DNA of 6,543 nt from Desulfobacteraceae bacterium UBA2230 (GTDB lineage: Bacteria; Desulfobacterota; Desulfobacteria; Desulfobacterales; Desulfosarcinaceae): positions 2,680-9,222 of the forward strand of contig DDYQ01000117.1 in NCBI GenBank assembly GCA_002348005.1. The letters run 5' to 3'. This document shows, piece by piece, positions 1 to 6,122 of this stretch. A program made the position numbers and the translations under genes. Positions within the stretch are counted from its first letter, which is position 1; the number at the start of each line of letters is the position of its first letter. The notes below the pieces were generated by a model. The model ran no database searches, was not told the DNA's origin, and was given only the letters and a program-made list of their open reading frames with translations.

Positions 1-1399
1 TGGCGCCCGAAAAGCGCCCATCGGTAATCAGGGCCACGCGCTTGTAGCCGGCGCCCTTGATGGCATCGGTGGGGGTGAGCATTTCGGGCATTCCGGGCGC
101 GCCGGCCGGACCCTGGAAGGGGAGCACCACGACATCGCCTTCGGCGATCCTGCGGGCTTCGATCGCCGCCAGCAGGTCTTCTTCCGTGTAAAAGACTTTG
201 GCCGGCCCCGTGTGGACGAGCATCATAGGATCGACCGCGGTCTGCTTGAGCACGGCGCTGTGGGCGAAGTTGCCGCGCAGAACAGCGATGCCGCCCTCCG
301 CATGATAGGGATGGTCCACGTCGCGGATCACCTGCGGATTCGCGACTTTTGCCGCTGCGGCGATTTCCAGTAGCGACGTGCCGTTTACTGTCGGGTTGTC
401 GCGCAGCAGGTGCGCAAGGCGCGCCATGACCGCGGGAACCCCGCCGGCGGCATCGACATCGGCCATTTCGTTGGGTCCCGCGGGGATGATTGAACACAGG
501 TTGGGCGTTTCGCGCGAGATCGCATCGAACTGCTCCACACCGATGGTGATGCCAGCCTCGCGCGCCACGGCGGGAATATGCAGGACGGTGTTGGTTGAGC
601 CACCCATGGCCATATCGACGCGGATCGCATTTTCAAATGCCGCGGGGGTCATGATGCCGCGCGGCCGGATGTCCGCCTTGATCAGTTCCACGATCCGGCG
701 TCCGGAGTCGTATGCCTGGGCTTTCTTGCGCGGGTCGAGGGCCGGCGTTGCCGCGCAGGTCGTCAGCGACATGCCCAGCACCTCGGTCACCACGGCCATC
801 GTATTGGCCGTGTACAGCCCCACGCACGAGCCGGCGCCGCAAACCATACAGGGCAGCAATTGCTCGGCCTCCTCGGCCGACAGCGTACCGGCCTTCACCC
901 GGCCGACCATTCCGAAGCCCTGGATGGGGTGATGCTTTTGCCCTTCGATTACATTGGCTTTCATCGGGCCGCCGGTGAGCATCAGCGCCGGCAGGTTGAG
1001 CCGCGCCGCGGCCATCAGCATGCCCGGCGTGATCTTGTCGCAGTTGGTCACCCCGACCCAGCCGTCCAGCGAATGGGAGAGCATCATGATTTCGATGTTG
1101 TCCGCAATATGCTCGCGGCTGGGAAGGCTCAGGCGCATTTCGGCGAACATGGCGATGCCGTCGCACACTCCGGGCACCCCCCATTCGAATGGCACGCCGC
1201 CGGCGTCACGGATGCCGCGCATCACCTCCTGCGTGAGTTCGTTCAGGTGGATGTGGCCCGGAATCAGGTTGTTGTAGCTGTTGGCCACACCGACGAAAGG
1301 CTTGTCGGTGGTCAAATCCTCGCGGCGAACCCCTGCGGAGAGCAGGAGGGCCCGGTGCGGAAGGGTTTCGGATCTTTTCTTGAGGATATCCGAGCGCAT
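1..1399 (-). CDS. ilvD: Dihydroxy-acid dehydratase IlvD, partial (C-terminus outside window)
   Basis: IlvD/Edd-family dehydratase. IlvD removes water from 2,3-dihydroxy-isovalerate and 2,3-dihydroxy-3-methylvalerate in cytoplasmic valine, isoleucine and leucine synthesis, using an Fe-S cluster. The visible 466 codons run without a stop and end just after the ITDGRFSG signature (about residues 458-465), so roughly 90 residues are missing compared with the usual 550-560. Family marks seen: PGHIHL (47-52), NCDKITPGM (Cys120), CGAGSC (Cys187 and Cys192) followed by LYTANTM, AMGGSTNTVLH, and HTGPAKVF. The PGH motif, as in the E. coli enzyme, replaces the PCN cysteine of [2Fe-2S] enzymes, so an oxygen-sensitive [4Fe-4S] cluster is expected. 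The ATG at 1399 follows GGAG with 7-nt spacing. Odd point: the usual GIAMGHxGM stretch reads GIAMFAEMRLSL. The gene diverges from an XRE-cupin regulator. It could be a sugar-acid dehydratase of the same superfamily, but IlvD is much more likely. Confidence 0.93.
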   Translation of the reverse strand, partial: MRSDILKKRSETLPHRALLLSAGVRREDLTTDKPFVGVANSYNNLIPGHIHLNELTQEVMRGIRDAGGVPFEWGVPGVCDGIAMFAEMRLSLPSREHIADNIEIMMLSHSLDGWVGVTNCDKITPGMLMAAARLNLPALMLTGGPMKANVIEGQKHHPIQGFGMVGRVKAGTLSAEEAEQLLPCMVCGAGSCVGLYTANTMAVVTEVLGMSLTTCAATPALDPRKKAQAYDSGRRIVELIKADIRPRGIMTPAAFENAIRVDMAMGGSTNTVLHIPAVAREAGITIGVEQFDAISRETPNLCSIIPAGPNEMADVDAAGGVPAVMARLAHLLRDNPTVNGTSLLEIAAAAKVANPQVIRDVDHPYHAEGGIAVLRGNFAHSAVLKQTAVDPMMLVHTGPAKVFYTEEDLLAAIEARRIAEGDVVVLPFQGPAGAPGMPEMLTPTDAIKGAGYKRVALITDGRFSGA

Positions 1400-1469
1400 G
1401 GAGCGTCTCCGTATAAGAGGGTTTCGAAGGATCACGGCCTGCGGCTTCAGGTCGCGGGGGTGAATTGTG

Positions 1470-1504
1470 TTTACCGACATGCAATGATGTTGCATATAGG
1501 TAAA
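1470..1504. promoter_or_regulatory. 35-bp palindromic operator candidate between ilvD and the XRE-cupin gene
   Basis: The two 15-bp arms are TTTACCgacATGCAA (1470-1484) and TTGCATataGGTAAA (1490-1504), separated by TGATG. They match at 13 of 15 positions, and the two blocks TTTACC and ATGCAA pair exactly. The site is AT-rich in a GC-rich setting, sits in the divergent intergenic region and overlaps the likely -10 of ilvD. It is a natural binding site for the dimeric or tetrameric XRE-cupin protein encoded next to it. The link to that protein is inferred from position. Confidence 0.65.
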
Positions 1505-1522
1505 CTTCACTCTTGCTGTCAA
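1493..1522 (-). promoter_or_regulatory. Putative sigma-70 promoter of ilvD
   Basis: On the minus strand a perfect -35 box TTGACA (1522-1517) is followed after 18 nt by TATATG (1498-1493) as a -10 candidate, which matches four of six consensus bases. Transcription would start near 1485 and give a leader of about 85 nt before the ilvD ATG. The -10 lies inside the left-reading half of the 35-bp palindrome, so a protein bound there would block this promoter. The -35 is convincing; the -10 is only fair. Confidence 0.5.
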
Positions 1523-1543
1523 GCACTTTTTTTATTAGGTTAG

Positions 1544-1592
1544 ATCGCGCGGCGGGCGAGCTTTCACGTGAATCTCGAGCCGGCCGCGCGAT
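1544..1592 (+). repeat. Nested inverted repeat (hairpin) in the leader of the XRE-cupin gene
   Basis: The outer arms ATCGCGCGGC (1544-1553) and GCCGCGCGAT (1583-1592) are perfect 10-bp complements. Inside them CGAG (1557-1560) pairs with CTCG (1574-1577), and at the centre lies the perfect palindrome TTCACGTGAA (1563-1572). The structure ends 37 nt before the start codon of the regulator gene. It has no T-run behind it, so it is not an obvious intrinsic terminator. It could be an RNA leader structure or a second protein-binding site. Confidence 0.5.
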
Positions 1593-1629
1593 TTGTTCCT
1601 TTCTTCATCGCTCGCTGCAAGAGGACATC

Positions 1630-2211
1630 ATGATCGAGAAACAGATCGCGGAAAAGATAAGGGAGATCCGCAAATCCAAAGGTCTCACACTGGAGCAGCT
1701 GGGGGCCAAAGCCTGCCTCTCCCGGGGCATGCTTTCGCGTTTGGAGAACAATCAATCAACGCCGCCGATTGCCACCCTGGCCAAAATTGCGCAGGCGTTG
1801 GAGGTTCCCATCAGTATTTTTTTTACGGAGGACGGCCCGGAAGAAGATCGAAAATTTGCGGTCACCCAAAAGGATCAGCGGCGGGCGGTGGTCCGCCGGG
1901 GAACCCAGATCGGTTTCACCTACTACGCCTTCAACGCGCCGAAGGGGCTCCCGCTGGTCGAGGCTTTTATCATCAAACACCCCTCCATCGAGAAAAAACC
2001 CAGGGTACTTTTCGATCATCCCGGAGAAGAATTTCTGCTGGTCCTCCACGGGACCATCGATCTGATCTATGGTCGTGAGACGATTCACCTTACGGAGGGA
2101 GATGCCGTGCATTTCGACCCCTCGACGCCCCATCGGGTGCAGAATGCCGGCCAGGGTGAGGCCGAATGTCTCGTGGTCGTGGCAGGCGAAAATCGCCGTC
2201 CGACAAGGTAG
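1630..2211 (+). CDS. XRE-family transcriptional regulator with C-terminal cupin sensor domain
   Basis: A 193-residue DNA-binding regulator of the common HTH_3 plus Cupin_2 design. Residues about 7-61 form the helix-turn-helix domain; the recognition-helix region reads SRGMLSRLENNQSTPP (31-46). Residues about 125-186 form a cupin barrel. Its first motif is HPGEEFLLVLHG (130-141) and its second runs from Gly157 through Pro164, His168 and Asn172. Only one His is present where classic metal cupins have HxH, so it may bind a small ligand rather than catalyse. The ATG at 1630 is chosen because AAGAGG ends 5 nt upstream and the HTH starts directly after it. An in-frame start near 1513 would add residues unlike the family. 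Relatives such as PuuR and SutR control small metabolic operons. The divergent ilvD promoter with its palindrome is the likely target. The inducer cannot be read from sequence. Confidence 0.9.
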   Translation: MIEKQIAEKIREIRKSKGLTLEQLGAKACLSRGMLSRLENNQSTPPIATLAKIAQALEVPISIFFTEDGPEEDRKFAVTQKDQRRAVVRRGTQIGFTYYAFNAPKGLPLVEAFIIKHPSIEKKPRVLFDHPGEEFLLVLHGTIDLIYGRETIHLTEGDAVHFDPSTPHRVQNAGQGEAECLVVVAGENRRPTR

Positions 2212-2218
2212 GGACGCG

Positions 2219-2246
2219 AAAAGTCCGGCAGCGGTGCTGCATCCGG
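2219..2246 (-). terminator. Weak intrinsic terminator candidate for the leftward NosL-ABC operon
   Basis: Read on the minus strand, GCAGC-ACC-GCTGC forms a 5-bp stem with a 3-nt loop. Three further G-C pairs (CCG with CGG) extend it if a small bulge is allowed, and CTTTTCG follows. The stem is GC-rich but the T-run is only four bases. It lies 84 nt beyond the last stop codon of the leftward operon and just after the stop codon of the convergent regulator gene. Read rightwards it has no T-run. Confidence 0.35.
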
Positions 2247-2330
2247 TGTGGAATCGCCGAGCCTGGCCTGACGATCCGCAACGGAGAGCCCAACCACCGG
2301 GCATCAGGTCCGCCGCGCCCGTCTCGCATG

Positions 2331-3362
2331 TCAGGTCATCCAGCCGCCGAACCGCAGACGCCAGGTCAGCGCCGGCAGGGCGGCCAGGACAAGAAAGAGC
2401 AGCGTGGAGAATACGATCCCCATACCGGCGCGCCGTCGCCGGGCGCGGGCCGCCTCCTGAAGCCCCGGGTAGCGGCGGGCCGCGGTTCCGGCGACCAGCG
2501 CGGCGATCGTTTGAGCCCCGATCCAAACCAGCGCGCCGAACAGCGCAAATCCCACTGCGCCGTGATCGGTCAGCAGCAGACACCAGGGACAGGGATGAAA
2601 CAGCACTTCGAGCAGGTAGGGGGCCGTTTTGAATTTGACCGCCACGAACGCGAGCGGCAGCCATAAAAGGGTCAGGACCGCCGGCAAGCGGTGGGCGAGG
2701 AATCGGTTCCCAGCGGGCCGAAACCACAGATTCGCGCCATGCAGGAGCGTCGTGCCGGCTCCCAGACCCGCCGGCAACGCCCAGTTGACCGAATGCCATG
2801 CAAGATCGAGGGATGGGGCGGCCAGCCCGGTTCGGGCATAGACGGTCGCGCAGCAGCTGACCGGATGATCGGGCTGAACGGAAAGGAGCGCGCGGCCCAG
2901 GGTCCAGGCGGCTGCGGCGATGAGCGGCCCGGCCATCAGGAGCAGACGCCCGGCGGGCACCACGGTCTGATGCAGGGGGTGCCGCTGTTCGATCCGTACG
3001 AGCACATGCCAGGCGTATAGCAGGGCCAGCAGCGCCAGGCGCAGGAACAGGGTCTGATCGCCGGCCGCGCCCATAGCCTGCATCACGCCCAGGCCGCACA
3101 TGGCGCCCGGAACGCTGGAAGGCCAGAGATTGCTGATAGCGCCGACCAGCAGGATCAGACTGATCGCCTGCAGGGCCAGAATCCATCGTCCCTGATACGC
3201 AACCAGCTCCCAGACACGCTCCCGGTTAAGCTGCAGGCGATCGCAGGCCGTCGGGTCCCAGGCCGGCAGCAGCACCAGCAGGCGTGCGGCCGCCGCCAGG
3301 TAGAAAACAGCGCCCAAGCCGTCCAGAAGCCAGATGCCGAGGGTCAGGGGGTGCCAGATCAT
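2331..3362 (-). CDS. Polytopic membrane protein with CC and CPWC cysteine motifs, unknown function
   Basis: A 343-residue integral membrane protein that I cannot assign to a named family. Hydrophobic stretches suggest 7-8 membrane helices, near residues 10-34, 60-78, 104-122, 138-160, 192-210, 226-244, 266-291 and 313-334. Three cysteine sites stand out: MCGLGVMQAMG (88-98), a vicinal CC pair (170-171) and HPCPWC (256-261). CxxC with a proline between the cysteines recalls thiol-disulfide proteins such as DsbD or CcdA, and Cys/Met clusters also suit Cu(I). No wider similarity to those families is visible. The ATG at 3362 overlaps the TGA of the ATPase gene (ATGA), so translation is probably coupled. 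Its place as last gene of a NosL-ABC operon suggests it works with that transporter, for example in passing metal or electrons across the membrane. That role is inference. Confidence 0.85.
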   Translation of the reverse strand: MIWHPLTLGIWLLDGLGAVFYLAAAARLLVLLPAWDPTACDRLQLNRERVWELVAYQGRWILALQAISLILLVGAISNLWPSSVPGAMCGLGVMQAMGAAGDQTLFLRLALLALLYAWHVLVRIEQRHPLHQTVVPAGRLLLMAGPLIAAAAWTLGRALLSVQPDHPVSCCATVYARTGLAAPSLDLAWHSVNWALPAGLGAGTTLLHGANLWFRPAGNRFLAHRLPAVLTLLWLPLAFVAVKFKTAPYLLEVLFHPCPWCLLLTDHGAVGFALFGALVWIGAQTIAALVAGTAARRYPGLQEAARARRRRAGMGIVFSTLLFLVLAALPALTWRLRFGGWMT

Positions 3363-4051
3363 GACCGGTTCTCAAGGCGCCCCTGGCGCAGGTTCCAGAC
3401 ACTGGAAAATGGAGTGGACCGTAATCGCACGTCGTGCGCGCAGATCACCACACAAGCGCCCTTCTGGGCGGCGGCCTGCCATTTTTGCATCATTTCGCCG
3501 GCGCCGGCATCATCCTGAAAGGTCGTCGGTTCATCCAGCAGCAGATAGTGCGGATCGCCCAGCATGGCACGTGCCAGGGCCACCCGCTGGCGCTGGCCGC
3601 CCGACAGGGTCAGGACCGGCGCATCGGCCAGCTCCCTCAGACCATGTTCTTCGAGAGTGGTGAATACGATCCTTCGGGCTTGCCGAGGGCTGCCGCCGAA
3701 TGGAATCACACGAACCAGGAGATTTTCGAAGACGCTGCGCTCCGCCAGTAAATGCAGATGTTGAAAGACGATCCCCACCTTCAGCCGCCAGCGGTCCAGG
3801 TGGGACGGTTTCCAGCGCGAGATCGGCTGGCCGCCGGCCCACACCTCGCCGGCCGTCGGCCGAAGCAAACCGGCCAGAAGATGCAGCAGCGTACTTTTGC
3901 CGGCCCCGGCCGGTCCGGTGATCAAGGTCAGGCATCCGGCGTCGAAAGCGGCGTCTATGCCGCTCAGCACCACCGCCTGCGCTGCAAGGCGGTGCGACCG
4001 CTCAAAAGTGAGTTGCCGGCATTCCAGCCCAATCGGTGTTTGCGTGGCCAA
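3359..4051 (-). CDS. ABC transporter ATP-binding protein (LolD/MacB type)
   Basis: A 230-residue cytoplasmic ATPase that should power the FtsX-like permease encoded just upstream. All core motifs are present: Walker A GPAGAGKST (46-54), Q-loop VFQH (Gln97), signature LSGGQRQR (149-156), Walker B YLLLDEP (169-175) and switch His206 in ICAHD. The length fits LolD/MacB/FtsE-like subunits. The D-loop is unusual: DEPT is followed by TFQDD, where most relatives have ANLD or SALD. I chose the TTG at 4051 because GGAGGAGG lies 7 nt before it and the protein then begins right before the nucleotide-binding fold. The longer frame from 4240 would place 63 arginine- and glycine-rich residues inside the permease gene. 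The start is 2 nt after the permease stop, and the stop overlaps the next start by 4 nt. The substrate is unknown. Confidence 0.9.
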   Translation of the reverse strand: MATQTPIGLECRQLTFERSHRLAAQAVVLSGIDAAFDAGCLTLITGPAGAGKSTLLHLLAGLLRPTAGEVWAGGQPISRWKPSHLDRWRLKVGIVFQHLHLLAERSVFENLLVRVIPFGGSPRQARRIVFTTLEEHGLRELADAPVLTLSGGQRQRVALARAMLGDPHYLLLDEPTTFQDDAGAGEMMQKWQAAAQKGACVVICAHDVRLRSTPFSSVWNLRQGRLENRS

Positions 4052-4053
4052 GG

Positions 4054-5199
4054 TCAGGCCTCCTCCAGCAGATCGGCCGGATCGGCCAGGGCCCCTTGCC
4101 GGCCGGCCCAGAACGAAGCCGCTCCGAATGGCACTGCAACCATCAGTAATGTGACCAGCAGGGGGCCGGGGGCCGAGCGGGCCGTCAAGTAAAGCGCCGG
4201 TGCTGCGCTGTTCCACCCGAACAACAGGCGCCCCACCCACGAGATTCCCGGCCAGAAGAGCAGCAGATAGCCTGCGGCGAGTCCAACCAGCATGGCCGGC
4301 AGGCTGATCATCAGAGCGCGCGCCAGTTGCAGACCCAGGATGTCCGCACTGGTCCAGCCCAATGCCTTGAACAGGGCCATGCGCCGCCGCTGGCGACGTC
4401 CTCCCAGACCGACTGCGCCTACCAGCGTCGCCAGCGCCAGCCCCGCAGGGAAAAGGGCCACACTGGCCGCTGCGCTGCGGGCGGCAAGCTCCGCCCTCAT
4501 ACGGCGGGCGGTTTCAGGTCGGGTGGAGATGTGCACCGGCCAGGGCATGGATCGAACAAGATCGCGGACCACGGCGTCGATTTCCTCTTCATGGTAAACA
4601 TCCAGCACCAGATCGCTGGCCTGCTCTGCGGAAAGGCCAAGCAGCGTACGGGCATCGGCGGCATGCACCAACACGGCATCATGAAGCGCCATCGCGGAAG
4701 CCTCCGGCAGACGGCCGGTCACCCTAAGCGATACCGGACGCACACCCGTCAGGAGAAGCTCGGTTCCGGACGAGAGCGCCGGCGCGATGCCCGGACCGAT
4801 CAAGGCCTGACCCGGGAGGGGAGCGGCCCACGGCGCTGGAAGAGGGTCTTCGCACGAAAGCGCCACAACCTGTAACGCGCCATGGGCGCTGGCGGCGACG
4901 CCCCAGATGCGGGCCCGCGGTTGCAGGACTGCGGGGACGTTCCGGGCGCATGCCAGTGCTTCGTCCAGCGGCAGGGGCGCCCAACCGCCCGCATCAACAC
5001 GCCGTACCACCACCGTCGGCGTATGGGCCATCAATCGATCGGCGGTAAGCATCAGGGACTGGTTCAACAGCAAAATGACGCCCAGCAATGCCGTCAGCGC
5101 CGCCAGGGCACAGAAGAGCATCACCTGTTGGAGCGGATGGCGCATTAGGTCGCCTAGTGCCCAGATGCTCAGTGCGTACCAGCGATTCAGTCGTTGCAT
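4054..5199 (-). CDS. FtsX/MacB-type ABC transporter permease
   Basis: A 381-residue inner-membrane permease with the four-helix layout of the LolC/LolE/MacB group. TM1 lies near residues 26-47, a large extracytoplasmic domain spans about 48-240, and three C-terminal helices lie near 243-266, 296-320 and 346-366. The basic loop after TM2, with RRQRRR (268-273) followed by ALFKALGWTSADI, is the FtsX-domain hallmark by which such permeases contact their ATPase. The last residues ADPADLLEE match the usual FtsX-type ending. This group mostly does mechanical work on periplasmic substrates (lipoprotein release, peptide or drug efflux) rather than classic import. The ATG at 5199 has AGAGG just upstream. 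An in-frame GTG at 5226 would add nine residues and overlap the previous gene more. It overlaps the upstream small gene by 13 nt and pairs with the ATPase gene that follows. Confidence 0.9.
   Translation of the reverse strand: MQRLNRWYALSIWALGDLMRHPLQQVMLFCALAALTALLGVILLLNQSLMLTADRLMAHTPTVVVRRVDAGGWAPLPLDEALACARNVPAVLQPRARIWGVAASAHGALQVVALSCEDPLPAPWAAPLPGQALIGPGIAPALSSGTELLLTGVRPVSLRVTGRLPEASAMALHDAVLVHAADARTLLGLSAEQASDLVLDVYHEEEIDAVVRDLVRSMPWPVHISTRPETARRMRAELAARSAAASVALFPAGLALATLVGAVGLGGRRQRRRMALFKALGWTSADILGLQLARALMISLPAMLVGLAAGYLLLFWPGISWVGRLLFGWNSAAPALYLTARSAPGPLLVTLLMVAVPFGAASFWAGRQGALADPADLLEEA
4059..4066 (-). promoter_or_regulatory. Strong ribosome binding site that fixes a TTG start for the ATPase gene
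   Basis: GGAGGAGG lies within the last codons of the permease gene (encoding the LEEA end) and 7 nt before the TTG at 4051. No ATG or GTG in the same frame is close by. A strong site offsetting a weak start codon is a common arrangement for setting subunit ratios. It is the main reason for the start chosen. Confidence 0.7.
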
Positions 5200-5534
5200 G
5201 ACGCCTCTAAACGGATAAGTTCCCACGCGGGGGCCGGAATGAAATGCGCGGGGCGCAGTTCCACGGCGGGAGTCGAAATCCAGCCCTGGCGCTGTAGCGA
5301 ACCGGCGGGCCAGAAGGAAGGCGTGGAAAGATGGAGGGCTTTAATCCAGCTCCCGGAGATCCGGTCCTGCTCGGTAGCGCGCGTCAGCATATCGACGCCC
5401 ACAATCGTGACCGCCAGCAGGCTGGCCGCCAACAGGGCCGCCATCAACGCGTGCGCGCCGCGAAGAAATTTCCGCTGCGCCTCTTTTTGAAAAGGCAAAG
5501 GCGGATTATTTAATGGCCGTGTAACCAAGCGCAC
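5187..5534 (-). CDS. Small single-pass membrane protein of unknown function
   Basis: A 115-residue protein I do not recognise. A basic N-terminal part (Arg21, Lys22, Arg25) leads into one hydrophobic helix at about 29-49. An extracytoplasmic tail of some 65 residues follows, rich in Trp and Pro (STPSFWPAGSL at 70-80, RPAHFIPAPAW at 94-104). The positive-inside rule puts the N-terminus in the cytoplasm. The GTG at 5534 is the first usable start after the in-frame nosL-like stop, but no clear ribosome binding site precedes it, so the true start could be internal (for example the TTG-ATG pair at residues 30-31). Its end overlaps the permease start by 13 nt, and it lies between the NosL-like and permease genes. 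It may be an anchor or adaptor between the periplasmic protein and the transporter; this is inference from position. Confidence 0.7.
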   Translation of the reverse strand: MRLVTRPLNNPPLPFQKEAQRKFLRGAHALMAALLAASLLAVTIVGVDMLTRATEQDRISGSWIKALHLSTPSFWPAGSLQRQGWISTPAVELRPAHFIPAPAWELIRLEASCND

Positions 5535-5567
5535 CGTAGTTTGTGGGATCGCGCCTATCAGCCGCCG

Positions 5568-6116
5568 TCATGGTTTTGTTTCCGGAAAAAGCTGCCGCCA
5601 GAGCGCATCATCCACCTGGTCCAGGGTAAAGGTCTGTTTCGCGCCGTGGCGCTGCTTAAAAGCATTCAGAGCGCCTTCATCCTGAAGCGTCACCAACGCC
5701 GGCCCCATAGGGCCGATCACGTCCGATCCGGCTACCCAAATGGCCTTGCGTGCGTCGATGGCCGCCCCGGAGAAGTAATCACGCACCCGCAGGCGCTCGA
5801 TGCGGTCGGCTGCCACGCCTAGATAGAGCTGACTGTCATGCACACTGCGCAGCAGGCAGCCATTGCCGCAGAAGTAAAACGTGCGCCCGTCCTTGAGCTC
5901 CAAGGCCGCTGCCGTTTTGGGGCGCTTGGCCGGAAACATGCCGCACACCGGGCAGCGATCCTGCGCGCCGAGCTGCAAATCGCCCAAGGTCGTGAGCCCG
6001 TCCCCTGCAGGCCTGGGGCCCAACGCCTGATCCGCATCGGTTTGCGCGATTGGTCCGGCAGTCATCCACAGCATCATACCCAGCGCCAGAATCATTGCGA
6101 GCCCTTTGATATTCAT
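5568..6116 (-). CDS. NosL-like periplasmic metal-binding protein
   Basis: A 182-residue exported protein related to NosL, the Cu(I)-binding accessory protein of nitrous oxide reductase maturation. A signal peptide is visible (Lys4, hydrophobic 5-20, likely cut near Ala24). No Cys follows it, so unlike classic NosL it is not a lipoprotein. NosL marks are CPVCGM (Cys55, Cys58, Met60), DYFSG (113-117), DARKA (121-125), SDVIGPMG (131-138), and the HGAKQTFTLDQV end (157-168). A second cysteine pair, FCGNGC (Cys83 and Cys87), recalls TRASH-type metal sites and could add to metal binding. The ATG at 6116 has AAGGAG 6 nt upstream. It is the first gene of the operon. No nosZ, nosD, nosF or nosY is in the window, so the metal client is unknown. 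Copper is the best guess from the family. Confidence 0.88.
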   Translation of the reverse strand: MNIKGLAMILALGMMLWMTAGPIAQTDADQALGPRPAGDGLTTLGDLQLGAQDRCPVCGMFPAKRPKTAAALELKDGRTFYFCGNGCLLRSVHDSQLYLGVAADRIERLRVRDYFSGAAIDARKAIWVAGSDVIGPMGPALVTLQDEGALNAFKQRHGAKQTFTLDQVDDALWRQLFPETKP

Positions 6117-6122
6117 TCATCA

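Larger units (their letters stand above)
2331..6116 (-). other. Predicted five-gene operon: nosL-like, small TM protein, ABC permease, ABC ATPase, CPWC membrane protein
   Basis: Five same-strand genes follow each other with a 33-nt gap, a 13-nt overlap, a 2-nt gap and a 4-nt ATGA overlap. Nothing between them looks like a terminator. The tight packing suggests one transcript and translational coupling of the last four genes. All products but the ATPase should sit in or outside the inner membrane, so they plausibly form one envelope complex. The NosL-like protein would be the metal-binding partner. The operon boundaries are inferred from spacing and strand only. Confidence 0.75.

Noticed and set aside
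1400..1410. Small GGAG-ACG-CTCC hairpin that could hide the ilvD ribosome binding site
   Set aside because: Only four base pairs with a three-base loop. It is too weak to claim as a switch without conservation.
1512..1533. CTTG-CTGT-CAAG followed by a run of seven T, resembling an intrinsic terminator on the plus strand
   Set aside because: The stem is only four base pairs and its bases are better explained as the TTGACA -35 box of ilvD on the other strand. No upstream rightward gene needs a terminator here.
378..1543. Long rightward open frames opposite ilvD
   Set aside because: They lie antisense to a clearly conserved IlvD frame, have Arg/Pro/Ala-rich low-sense products and no ribosome binding sites. 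They are a GC-rich coding shadow.
2212..2330. Possible short gene or terminator for the regulator between the convergent genes
   Set aside because: No start with a ribosome binding site and no T-run on the plus strand. Only the weak leftward hairpin at 2219-2246 was kept.
1756..3186. 476-codon leftward open frame spanning the regulator gene and the membrane-protein gene
   Set aside because: It is antisense to the XRE-cupin gene and in another frame of the CPWC membrane-protein gene, is rich in Arg/Gly/Pro, and has no domain. A stop-poor shadow in GC-rich DNA.
4052..4240. N-terminal extension of the ATPase frame upstream of the TTG
   Set aside because: The 63 added residues lie inside the permease coding region, are unlike ABC ATPases, and have no better ribosome binding site than the GGAGGAGG before the TTG.
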